Assembly: GCF_901875635.1 (NCBI RefSeq)
Contig: NZ_CABFMN010000088.1
Coordinates: 6,082 to 70,081, forward strand
DNA length: 64,000 nt
DNA from: Xylophilus ampelinus
GTDB lineage: Bacteria > Pseudomonadota > Gammaproteobacteria > Burkholderiales > Burkholderiaceae_C
Direction: 5' to 3'
Both the position numbers and the translations under genes were made by a program. Of this stretch, positions 32,583 to 39,942 are shown one piece after another (position 1 is the stretch's first letter; each line of letters opens with the position of its first letter). Under the pieces are notes generated by a model. That model was given only the letters and a program-made list of their open reading frames with translations, was not told the origin of the DNA and did no database searches.

Positions 32583-34388
32583 GTGACCCTGGCCTTGCAG
32601 AAGCTGATCTTCGCGGCGCAGCACCTCGCGGCGCTGGCCCTGTTCCTCTGGGCCGCCTGGGGCGTGGGCGACCTCGCCGGCGCCCGCCTTCGTGCCGTGC
32701 CACCCGCACGCCGCGGAATGGCCCAGGGCGACCCCTGGCTGGGCCTCGCCCTGTCGTCCGCACTGGGCATCGGCGTCTTCGTGGTGCTGCTGCAGGGCCT
32801 CGGCATCGCGGGGTGGCTGCGTCCGCCGATCACGATGGCGCTGCTGCTCGCAGCATTGGCCGTGGCGGCGGCGCGCACGCCGGCCGCATGGCGGCGGCTG
32901 CGCGCCGTTCCGCCCGGTCCGGCGCCCACGCTGGCCGAGCGCACCATGCGCTGGGTCGTCCTCGGTGCGGCGCTGGTGTGCCTCATCGAGCCGCTGGCCC
33001 CGCCCTTCGCGTTCGACGAGATGATGTACCACCTGCCCTGGGCGCGCGAGACGGCCATGAGCGGGCGCATCGGCATCCACGACTGGCTGCGCTACCCCTG
33101 GTTCCCCTACAACTACAACCTGCTCTACGCGGCCGCGCTGCCGTGGATGGGCGACGTGTTCCCGCACCTGCTGCACGCGCTCGCGGGCTGGCTGTCGGCG
33201 GCCATCGTCTATCGGCTGGCCGTGCTGTACACCGACCGCATCGTGGCCGGCATGGCGGTGGTCATCCTGCTCGCGGTGGGCGAGTACGCCAATGCGCTGA
33301 TCGACATGGCGGTGGCGCTGTTCGTCGTCGCGGCCTGCGCCGCGCTGTGGATCTGGCAGGAAGATCCAGGCGGCGGCGCAGCCCGGCCCACGCGCTGGCT
33401 GGTGCTGGCGGCCTTCTTCCTCGGCGTGGCGGCAGGCAGCAAGTACCAGGCGCTCACCTTCCTGCCGCTCCTGGGGCTGTGGGTGCTGTGGCGGGAGCGC
33501 CGGCCCGGCCCGCTGGCACTGGGACTCGCGGCCTTTCTGCTGCCGTGCATCTACTGGTACGCGCGCAACTGGCTGCAGACGGGCGATCCGTTCAACCCCA
33601 TCGGGGCGCGCGTGTTCGGCTTCACCAACTGGAACCCTGCCGACTACCAGCAGCAGCTCGACGACGTGCGGGCGCACGCCAGCCTGCCCAACGTGATGTT
33701 CTGGGCCCTGCTCGTGGTTCCCTTCGGCGTCTTCTGGAAGGCGAGGCCAGCCGTGCGCGCCGCCTTCGCGTTCGGCGTCTGGTCGCTCGTCGTGTGGGTG
33801 CTGACCTCGCGCTATCCCCGCTACATGATGGCGTCGTTTCCCATCCTCGCCTGGCTGGGCGCGATGGGCTGGCGACAGCTTTACCTCTGGGGCGCGGACC
33901 TCGTCCGGAGCCGGGCGCCAGTGCTCGCCGGCGGGCGCAGGCCTGCGATGGCCGCCGGCGCGCTCGTGGCGGTGCTCGCGGCGGCCGGCCTGTCGCGGTT
34001 CGCCGCGCATTGGCGCATCATTTCGCCCACGCCGCAGACGCGGGAAGCCTTTCTTCGCCAGCATGTGCCGGGTTATGAGGTCCTGAGCTATCTGCGCGCG
34101 CATCCGGTGCCCGACAAGCTCTACCAGGTGGTGCTCAACGATGCGTTGTATTACGCCGGCTTCCCGGCATGGGGCGATGTCTTCGGCCCCTACCGCTATG
34201 CCGACTACGTGTACCTGCCCGCGGATGAACTCGCGCGCAAGCTGGCAGCCCAGGGCTTCGGCCGCATCGTGATCCGCACCGACCTGGCGCCCTATATCCA
34301 TACCAAGCCGGGCTTCGATCGCCGTTTCCAGCTCATCACGGAGCAGGGGAGCGTGAAGGCGTACCGCATACTGCCGGCCACACCATGA
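32583..34388 (+). CDS. Polytopic membrane glycosyltransferase (GT39/ArnT-like)
   Basis: A 601-residue inner-membrane protein with about ten hydrophobic segments. An early periplasmic loop has the acidic pair FDEMMYHLPWA, typical of GT-C fold glycosyltransferases that use a lipid-phosphate sugar donor. The C-terminal quarter is soluble (YVYLPADELARKLAAQGFGR). It begins with a GTG 19 bases after metH part 2 and its stop overlaps the next gene as ATGA. With the GT2 and GtrA genes it makes a three-gene set for moving a sugar across the membrane and adding it to a surface glycan or protein. Donor and acceptor are unknown. Confidence 0.7.
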   Translation: MTLALQKLIFAAQHLAALALFLWAAWGVGDLAGARLRAVPPARRGMAQGDPWLGLALSSALGIGVFVVLLQGLGIAGWLRPPITMALLLAALAVAAARTPAAWRRLRAVPPGPAPTLAERTMRWVVLGAALVCLIEPLAPPFAFDEMMYHLPWARETAMSGRIGIHDWLRYPWFPYNYNLLYAAALPWMGDVFPHLLHALAGWLSAAIVYRLAVLYTDRIVAGMAVVILLAVGEYANALIDMAVALFVVAACAALWIWQEDPGGGAARPTRWLVLAAFFLGVAAGSKYQALTFLPLLGLWVLWRERRPGPLALGLAAFLLPCIYWYARNWLQTGDPFNPIGARVFGFTNWNPADYQQQLDDVRAHASLPNVMFWALLVVPFGVFWKARPAVRAAFAFGVWSLVVWVLTSRYPRYMMASFPILAWLGAMGWRQLYLWGADLVRSRAPVLAGGRRPAMAAGALVAVLAAAGLSRFAAHWRIISPTPQTREAFLRQHVPGYEVLSYLRAHPVPDKLYQVVLNDALYYAGFPAWGDVFGPYRYADYVYLPADELARKLAAQGFGRIVIRTDLAPYIHTKPGFDRRFQLITEQGSVKAYRILPATP

Positions 34389-35350
34389 GCGCCCCCGACC
34401 CCCTCGCCGCATTGCGCATCGCGGCCGTGATTCCCTGCTACAACGAGGCGCTGGCCATCCCGCAGGTCATCGCGGAGTTCCGCGCCGCGCTGCCGCAGGC
34501 GGAGATCCACGTCTTCGACAACGCGTCGACCGACGACACCGCTGCCGTGGCACGCGCGCACGGTGCGCAGGTGACGCACGTGGCGCTGCGCGGCAAGGGC
34601 AACGTGGTGCGCCGCATGTTCGCCGACGTCGAGGCCGACGTGTACGTCATGGTCGATGGCGACGCCACCTACGACCTGTCGACCGTGCGCGAGCTCATCG
34701 CCGACCTGGTCGGGGGCAACCTCGACATGGTGGTGGGCGCGCGCGTCGACGACCGGCACGACGCGCACACCTACCGGCCCGGCCACCGCTTCGGCAACCG
34801 CCTGCTCACCGGCGCGGTGGCGCACCTCTTCGGCGGCCACTTCACCGACATGCTGTCGGGCCTGCGGGTGTTCTCGCGCCGCTACGTGAAGTCCTTTCCG
34901 GCGCTCGCCAAAGGTTTCGAGATCGAGACCGAGCTCACCGTGCATGCGCTCGAGCTGCGCATGCCCCATGCCGAGCGGCCCACGCTGTACCGCTCGCGGC
35001 CCGAGGGCTCGCATTCGAAGCTGTCGACCTACCGGGATGGCTGGCGCATCCTGCTGATGATCCTGCGGCTGTACGTCAACGAACGGCCGCTGAGCTTCTT
35101 CAGCGCCATCGGCGGCCTGCTTGCGCTGGGCGCGATCGTGCTGGCCATTCCGCTCTTCATCACCTTCGTCGAGACCGGCCTGGTGCCGCGCCTGCCCACC
35201 GCCGTGCTGGCCACCGGCATGATGCTGGCCGCCATGCTGTCGGCCGCCTGCGGCGCGGTGTTGCGCACGGTGACGCTGGGGCGGCGCGAGGTCAAGCGCC
35301 TGCGCTACCTGGCCACGCCGGGCGTGCGGAACGCGCTGCGCCGGCCATGA
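34385..35350 (+). CDS. Family 2 glycosyltransferase (polyprenyl-phosphate sugar synthase type)
   Basis: A 321-residue GT2 enzyme of the dolichyl/undecaprenyl-phosphate mannose synthase type. VIPCYNEA begins the Rossmann-like nucleotide-sugar fold and MVDGDATYD supplies the metal-binding acidic motif. Two membrane helices lie near 236-258 and 270-290. It should charge undecaprenyl phosphate with a sugar on the cytoplasmic face. The ATG overlaps the stop of the GT39-like gene, and its own stop overlaps the GtrA gene. Confidence 0.85.
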   Translation: MSAPDPLAALRIAAVIPCYNEALAIPQVIAEFRAALPQAEIHVFDNASTDDTAAVARAHGAQVTHVALRGKGNVVRRMFADVEADVYVMVDGDATYDLSTVRELIADLVGGNLDMVVGARVDDRHDAHTYRPGHRFGNRLLTGAVAHLFGGHFTDMLSGLRVFSRRYVKSFPALAKGFEIETELTVHALELRMPHAERPTLYRSRPEGSHSKLSTYRDGWRILLMILRLYVNERPLSFFSAIGGLLALGAIVLAIPLFITFVETGLVPRLPTAVLATGMMLAAMLSAACGAVLRTVTLGRREVKRLRYLATPGVRNALRRP

Positions 35351-35775
35351 GCGCATCCGGCCCGCAGGGCGGCGAAGCGCACGGCACCACGCGCCGGCTG
35401 GCCCTGTTCGCGGTGGCCGGCGTGCTCGGCCTGATCGTCGACGTGGCTGTGCTGTATTTGCTGGCACCCTGGCTGGGCTGGTATGCCGCGCGGGTGCTGT
35501 CCTTCCTCGCCGCGGCGACCGCGACCTGGGCCTTCAACCGCCGCTTCACCTTCGCGGTCGGCCATCCTGCCTCGCTGTGGCGCGAGTACGCCTCGTACGT
35601 GGCCGCCATGCTCGGCGGCGCGGCGGTGAACTACGCGGTCTATGTGCTCACGCTGCATTCGGTCGAGGGCCCCTGGGCCGCGGCGCTGGGCGTGGCGCTG
35701 GGCAGCCTGGGCGGCATGGTCGTCAACTATCTCTCGGCCCGGCACCTGGTGTTCCGCTCGCGCGGCCCGCGCTGA
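35347..35775 (+). CDS. GtrA-family membrane protein
   Basis: A 142-residue four-helix protein of the GtrA family (RLALFAVAGVLGLIVDVAVL, FNRRFTF, AVNYAVYVL, SARHLVFRS). GtrA-type proteins are thought to flip undecaprenyl-phosphate-linked sugars to the periplasm. Overlap by ATGA with the GT2 gene and the GT39-like gene upstream completes a charge-flip-transfer set. Confidence 0.85.
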   Translation: MSASGPQGGEAHGTTRRLALFAVAGVLGLIVDVAVLYLLAPWLGWYAARVLSFLAAATATWAFNRRFTFAVGHPASLWREYASYVAAMLGGAAVNYAVYVLTLHSVEGPWAAALGVALGSLGGMVVNYLSARHLVFRSRGPR

Positions 35776-35810
35776 TCGACAGCGCCGCCGAAGGCCGCTA
35801 GCGTCGGGGC

Positions 35811-36737
35811 ATGTCCGCCGTGTCCACCCACTCGCTCCCGCCCTTCGTCCAGAAACTGCTGGTGCCGCTGCGGCCGCTCACGCCGCTGTGGCGCGCCGCC
35901 ATGCTGTGGAAGGACGCCGACGGCCTGCGCATGAGCGCCGCGATGTCCTTCTACGGCATCCTGAGCCTGGCGCCGCTGCTGGTGCTCATCGTCGCCATCC
36001 TGGGCTGGTGGCTCGATCCGGCGTTCGTCCAGACGCGGTTGGTGGGCGAGATCTCCGCCGTCGTCGGCCAGCGCGGCGCCGAAGCGGTGCGCCAGGCGCT
36101 CACCAGCGCGCAGCAGCCCAAGGAAGGGATCATCGCGTCGGTGCTGGCCTTCGTGCTGCTGATCTCGGGCGCGACGGGCGTGTTCGCCGAACTGCAGTCG
36201 GCCTTCGAGCGGCTCTGGCGCCAGGGCGGTGAGCCGGCGCCCGAGACGCCCTGGTGGTACACGGCCTCGCTGCGGCTGCGCGGGCTGGGCTACATCCTCG
36301 TGTTCGGCGTGCTGCTGCTGATGTCGCTGGCCGCCACCACGGCGATCAACTTCATTGCCGACTGGGCCGGACAGTGGCTGTCGCTCAAGCCGCTGCTGCG
36401 CGGCATCAACGAGCTGATCTCCTTCGCCTTCTGCACCGGGCTGTTCGCGGGCCTGATGCGGCTGAGCACCGGCCCCAAGCCGCGCATGCGCTACATGCTG
36501 GTGGGCGGGGCGGTGGGCGCGGTGCTGTTCACGCTGGGCAAGCAGGCGCTGGCGCTGTATCTGTCGACGGCGGCGGTGGTCTCGGCCTATGGCGCGGCCG
36601 GCTCGCTGGTGGTGATCCTCATGTGGATCTACTTCACCTCGGCCATCCTGCTCCTGTCGGCCGGCTGCGCACGGGCGCTGTCGGAGGACGCGCAGGCGCG
36701 CGCCGACGCGGCGGCCGCACGCCCCACGGGGCGCTGA
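35811..36737 (+). CDS. YihY/BrkB-family (UPF0761) inner-membrane protein
   Basis: A 308-residue membrane protein with about six helices of the YihY family, once wrongly named RNase BN. The landmark stretches are MSAAMSFYGILSLAPLLVL, LISGATGVFAELQSAFERLW, and the C-terminal YGAAGSLVVILMWIYFTSAIL. The molecular function is unknown. It follows the GtrA gene by 35 bases and is convergent with the enamidase gene; a perfect 11-bp stem-loop lies between. Confidence 0.85.
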   Translation: MSAVSTHSLPPFVQKLLVPLRPLTPLWRAAMLWKDADGLRMSAAMSFYGILSLAPLLVLIVAILGWWLDPAFVQTRLVGEISAVVGQRGAEAVRQALTSAQQPKEGIIASVLAFVLLISGATGVFAELQSAFERLWRQGGEPAPETPWWYTASLRLRGLGYILVFGVLLLMSLAATTAINFIADWAGQWLSLKPLLRGINELISFAFCTGLFAGLMRLSTGPKPRMRYMLVGGAVGAVLFTLGKQALALYLSTAAVVSAYGAAGSLVVILMWIYFTSAILLLSAGCARALSEDAQARADAAAARPTGR

Positions 36738-36747
36738 TCCGGCAAAG

Positions 36748-36792
36748 TGCAATCGGCCTGCAGCGCCCGTCGGGTGGGCGCTGCAGCCGAAT
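36748..36792. repeat. Dispersed repeat family A, copy 4 (hairpin half)
   Basis: GCAATCGGCCTGCAGCGCCCG..GGGCGCTGCAG. Only the GC half of the repeat is present; the TTGCTAT half is missing. It again lies between convergent genes. Confidence 0.7.
36758..36786. terminator. Perfect 11-bp stem-loop between convergent genes
   Basis: CTGCAGCGCCC and GGGCGCTGCAG pair fully around a 7-base loop. No T-run follows, but the position between YihY and the enamidase-like gene suits a bidirectional terminator. Confidence 0.6.
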
Positions 36793-36823
36793 TCGTCACA
36801 TTCGTTACGATCTGGCCGGGCGC

Positions 36824-38023
36824 TCAGTGGCCGGCCGGCACCACCACCGGCACCTCGGTCGCGGGCGGCGTATTGCGGCTGCGGCCGGCGCGCACGATGC
36901 CGTCGATCATCACCATGCCCACGCCGGGAATGTCACCGAGCTGCACGCTCTCCAGAAGCGTCTTGCCGGCGGTGTGCTGCGCGCGGTCCATGAAGACGAA
37001 GTCCGCGGCGCGGCCCACTTCGATCAGGCCGCAGTCCAGGTTGCGCATACGCGCGGTGTTGCCGGTCGCAAAGCAGAACACCACTTCGGCCGGGATGTCC
37101 GCCATCGACGAGATCAGCGACACCATGCGCAGGATGCCCAGCGGCTGCACGCCCGAGCCGGCCGGGCCGTCGGTGCCCAGGATCACGCGGTGCGGGCACT
37201 TGAGTTCGATGGCCGCGCGTGCGGCGCCGATGGCGACGCGCTCGTTGCCGTTGTGCACGATCTCGATGCCGCGCGTGCTCTGCTCGCACAGCTCGCACAC
37301 GTGCTTGAGCGGCAGCGAGGTGTGGCCGCCGTTGATGTGGCCGATGATGTCGGCGTCGGCCTCCAGCACCGTGTCCTTGTCGATGTAGCCCGAGCCCGGC
37401 ACCGAGGGGCCGCCGGTGTGGATGGTGCTCTGGATGCCGTACTTGCGTGCCCAGGCCACCATCTCCTTGGCCTCGTAGCCGGCCTTCACCGTGCCCAGGC
37501 CCACCTCGCCGAGCAGGCCCACGCCGGCCTCGGCCAGTTCCTTGAAGTCGCTCTCGACCATGCCCTTCTCGATCACCGGCGCGCCGGCCAGCACCTTCAC
37601 GCCGCCGGGGCGAAAGGCGTCGAAGGCGCGCTGCGCGGTGATTGCCAGCGCCTTCAGGCCCACGATGTCGCGCGGCCGGCCGGGATAGTGCACCTCGCCG
37701 GCCGAGATCATGGTGGTCACGCCGCCGTTCATGCTCGACTCGATCCAGTTGAGCTGGCTCTGGCGTGGCGTCCAGTCGCCGGCCACCGGGTGCACGTGGC
37801 TGTCGATGAGTCCGGGCGCCACGCACACGCCCTTGGCGTCGATGACGGTCTTCGCGCCCTCGGTGTCGCAGTCCTTGGATTTGCCGACGGCCGTGATCAG
37901 GCCGTCGTTCACGACGATCGTGTCGGCATCGAGGATGGGCCGGTCGATGTCGCCCGAGAGCAGCAGCCCTATGTTCTGGATGACGACCTTGCCCGACTTG
38001 CCGCCGGTTGCGATTTCTGCCAT
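36824..38023 (-). CDS. ena: Enamidase-like amidohydrolase
   Basis: A 399-residue metal-dependent amidohydrolase. From memory it follows Eubacterium barkeri enamidase along its length (GGVTTMISAG, GEVGLGTVK, IHTGGPSVPGSG, GDIPG and a C-terminal SRNTPPA). That enzyme opens the ring of 1,4,5,6-tetrahydro-6-oxonicotinate to ammonia and 2-formylglutarate. Expected metal ligands are visible: H76 and H78 (DSHVHP), E173, H202, H229 and D285. A ribosome site (GAAGAGAG) precedes the ATG. The start lies 55 bases inside the end of the TetR gene, so the two are coupled. The other candidate steps of the pathway lie across the divergent promoter. Confidence 0.8.
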   Translation of the reverse strand: MAEIATGGKSGKVVIQNIGLLLSGDIDRPILDADTIVVNDGLITAVGKSKDCDTEGAKTVIDAKGVCVAPGLIDSHVHPVAGDWTPRQSQLNWIESSMNGGVTTMISAGEVHYPGRPRDIVGLKALAITAQRAFDAFRPGGVKVLAGAPVIEKGMVESDFKELAEAGVGLLGEVGLGTVKAGYEAKEMVAWARKYGIQSTIHTGGPSVPGSGYIDKDTVLEADADIIGHINGGHTSLPLKHVCELCEQSTRGIEIVHNGNERVAIGAARAAIELKCPHRVILGTDGPAGSGVQPLGILRMVSLISSMADIPAEVVFCFATGNTARMRNLDCGLIEVGRAADFVFMDRAQHTAGKTLLESVQLGDIPGVGMVMIDGIVRAGRSRNTPPATEVPVVVPAGH

Positions 38024-38730
38024 GACTTGCTCTCTTCGTGAGGTGGGGTGTCGTTGTCGGCCGCGTCCTCGAGCCGTACGGTGCGCAGCACGGCCTCGAT
38101 GACGAAGTCCTCCCAGTGCGCCACCTTGTCCGGCGCGTCCAGGGCTTCGTCCAGGAAGGTCGTGAGGGTGTAGCGGTTGGAGGTGTAGAAGTAGCCCGAG
38201 GCCGCGATCAGCAGGTACACGTCGCGCGCCACCAGGTCGCTGCGGAACAGGCCCTGCGCCGCGCCCGCCGCCAGGATGTCCGCGATGATCGCCACCGCCC
38301 GCGAGGAGTACTCGCGCGCCCGCACCGACTTGGCGATGTGCCGGCCCTTGTGCAGGTTCTCGGTGTTCAGCAGCGTGACGAAGTCGGGGTTGCGGCGGTA
38401 GTAGCCGTGCACGAAGCGGATGACCTCGGTCAGCGCCTCCACCGGCCGCGAGGCATCGAGCGCGATCGCTGCCTCGGCCTCGTCCATGCGCTGGTAGATG
38501 CCCTCGAGCACCGCGACGAACAGGCCTTCCTTGCTGCCGAAGTAGTAGTAGATCATCCGGTCGTACGACTTGGCCGCCCTGGAGATCTTCTCCACGCTGC
38601 CGCCGTCGTAGCCGTACTTCGCGAACACCTTGGTGGCGGCCTTGAGGATCGCGTCGCGCGTGGCCTGCGCCGCCGCCTCCCGCACGCCGGTCTTGCGCTG
38701 GGGCTTGGCGACGGTCTTGCGGGTGGTCAT
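37969..38730 (-). CDS. TetR-family transcriptional regulator
   Basis: A 253-residue TetR-family protein. The N-terminal helix-turn-helix is about 25-70 (TRDAILKAATKVFAKYGYDGGSV, YYYFGSKEGLF) and the ligand-binding all-helical domain follows. The C-terminal 18 residues (about 236-253) are serine/arginine-rich and encoded in the overlap with the enamidase start, so they may be dispensable. It is the only regulator gene of the nicotinate-type locus and is the natural candidate to control it, probably by sensing a pyridine intermediate. Confidence 0.85.
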   Translation of the reverse strand: MTTRKTVAKPQRKTGVREAAAQATRDAILKAATKVFAKYGYDGGSVEKISRAAKSYDRMIYYYFGSKEGLFVAVLEGIYQRMDEAEAAIALDASRPVEALTEVIRFVHGYYRRNPDFVTLLNTENLHKGRHIAKSVRAREYSSRAVAIIADILAAGAAQGLFRSDLVARDVYLLIAASGYFYTSNRYTLTTFLDEALDAPDKVAHWEDFVIEAVLRTVRLEDAADNDTPPHEESKSWQKSQPAASRARSSSRT

Positions 38731-38760
38731 GCGGTATGGATCCGGGAACGGGAGCGGGTG

Positions 38761-38872
38761 CCGTACGCGAAGGGCGCGAAGTTCACGCGAAGGACGCGAA
38801 AGGAAACCAAGGAAATTCTCGGGAACCCTTTTGCGTCCTTCGCGAAACTTTCGCGCCCTTCGCGTACGGCAG
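38761..38872. repeat. Dispersed repeat family B, copy 2 (near-perfect inverted repeat)
   Basis: CCGTACGCGAAGGGCGCGAAG...ACGCGAAGGACGCGAAAGG is matched by CCTTTTGCGTCCTTCGCGAAACTTTCGCGCCCTTCGCGTACGG on the other side of a 25-30 base centre. The arms are about 43 bases. It separates fpr from the TetR gene and would fold into a very long hairpin. Confidence 0.85.
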
Positions 38873-38879
38873 TCCGCAT

Positions 38880-39653
38880 TTATTTCTCTGCGAAGGCGCG
38901 TTCGACGACGTAGTCGCCCGGGGTGCTGGTGTTGCCTTCCTTGAAGCCGCGGCCTTCGAGGATTTCCTTCATGTCGACCAGCAGGCCGGGGCTGCCGCAG
39001 ATCATGACGCGGTCCTCGGCCGGGTTCAGCGGCGGCAGGCCCAGGTCGTCGGTCAGCTTGTTGGCGGTGATCAGGTCGGTGATGCGGCCCTGGTTGCGGA
39101 ACTCCTCGCGCGTGACCGTCGGGTAGTACAGCAGCTGCTTCTCGATCATTTCGCCCAGGAACTCGTGCTTGGGCAGGTGGTCGACCACCAGGTCGTGGTA
39201 GGCCAGCTCATCCACCTGGCGCACGCCGTGCACCAGGATGACCTGCTCGAACTTCTCGTAGGTCTCGGGGTCGCGGATGATGCTCATGAAGGGCGCCAGG
39301 CCCGTGCCCGTGCCGAACATGTACAGGCGCTTGCCGGGCAGGGTGTAGTCGATGAGCAGCGTGCCCGTGGGCTTGCGGCCGACGATGATCGTGTCGCCGA
39401 CCTGGATGTGCTGCAGGCGCGAGGTGAGCGGGCCTTCCTCGACCTTGATGCTGAGAAACTCCAGGTGCTCCTCGTAGTTGGGGCTGACGATGCTGTAGGC
39501 GCGCAGCAGCGGCTTGTTGTTGACCTTCAGGCCGATCATCGTGAAGTGACCGTTGGAGAAGCGCAGCGCCGGGTCGCGCGTGGTCGTGAAGGTGAACAGG
39601 CGGTCCGTCCAGTGGTGGACCGAGAGAACGCGTTCTTCGCTGAAGGCACTCAT
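38880..39653 (-). CDS. fpr: Ferredoxin-NADP(+) reductase
   Basis: A 257-residue bacterial FNR. The FAD-binding RAYSIVSPNYEE and the NADP-binding GTGTGLAPFMSIIRD are present, and the chain ends VERAFAEK, typical of the subclass without a C-terminal aromatic stack. It shuttles electrons between NADPH and ferredoxin or flavodoxin. It may serve general redox needs, but it is divergent from the reductase gene at 39943, which by homology needs reduced ferredoxin, so a dedicated role is plausible. The start MSAFSEERV is the family start; a longer reading is rejected. Confidence 0.92.
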   Translation of the reverse strand: MSAFSEERVLSVHHWTDRLFTFTTTRDPALRFSNGHFTMIGLKVNNKPLLRAYSIVSPNYEEHLEFLSIKVEEGPLTSRLQHIQVGDTIIVGRKPTGTLLIDYTLPGKRLYMFGTGTGLAPFMSIIRDPETYEKFEQVILVHGVRQVDELAYHDLVVDHLPKHEFLGEMIEKQLLYYPTVTREEFRNQGRITDLITANKLTDDLGLPPLNPAEDRVMICGSPGLLVDMKEILEGRGFKEGNTSTPGDYVVERAFAEK

Positions 39654-39819
39654 GGCAAGTCGAAAAGCTGTTGAATGAGAAGAAGGGGCGGGCGACGGAA
39701 TGCTTGCGAACGAGGGCTGGCGCGTCAACCGGCCGTGGCCGCCCAATTGTCGTTCACGGTGCACCGAGTCGGGGAGTGCGCGCCTCAGGAAAACACCCAT
39801 GCAAGCTTCGCGCCGCACC

Positions 39820-39873
39820 GCTACATTGCGGTTGGTGTAGCGAATACAACATGAAAGTGGAGCAAATGCTACA
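39820..39873. promoter_or_regulatory. Three GCTACA half-sites in divergent promoter
   Basis: GCTACA at 39820-39825, TGTAGC at 39836-39841 and GCTACA at 39868-39873. The first two form an inverted repeat with a 10-base spacer; the last two are 32 bases apart, about three helical turns. The region lies between fpr and the 6-hydroxynicotinate-reductase-like gene and looks like a multi-site operator, perhaps for the TetR protein. Confidence 0.5.
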
Positions 39874-39942
39874 CAAAACGATGTGGCGGCTCAAGCATCG
39901 CGCAGGCACGCTTGTTGCAGGTTGGGTCGCTTCATCTCACGG

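Noticed and set aside
35811..36737. Ribonuclease BN
   Set aside because: Proteins of this family were once called RNase BN, but that activity belongs to a different gene; this is a YihY-type membrane protein of unknown role.
38761..38872. Insertion-sequence end or transposon remnant
   Set aside because: The inverted repeat has no transposase gene, no flanking target duplication that I can see, and matches other short copies in the window, so it is treated as a dispersed repeat.
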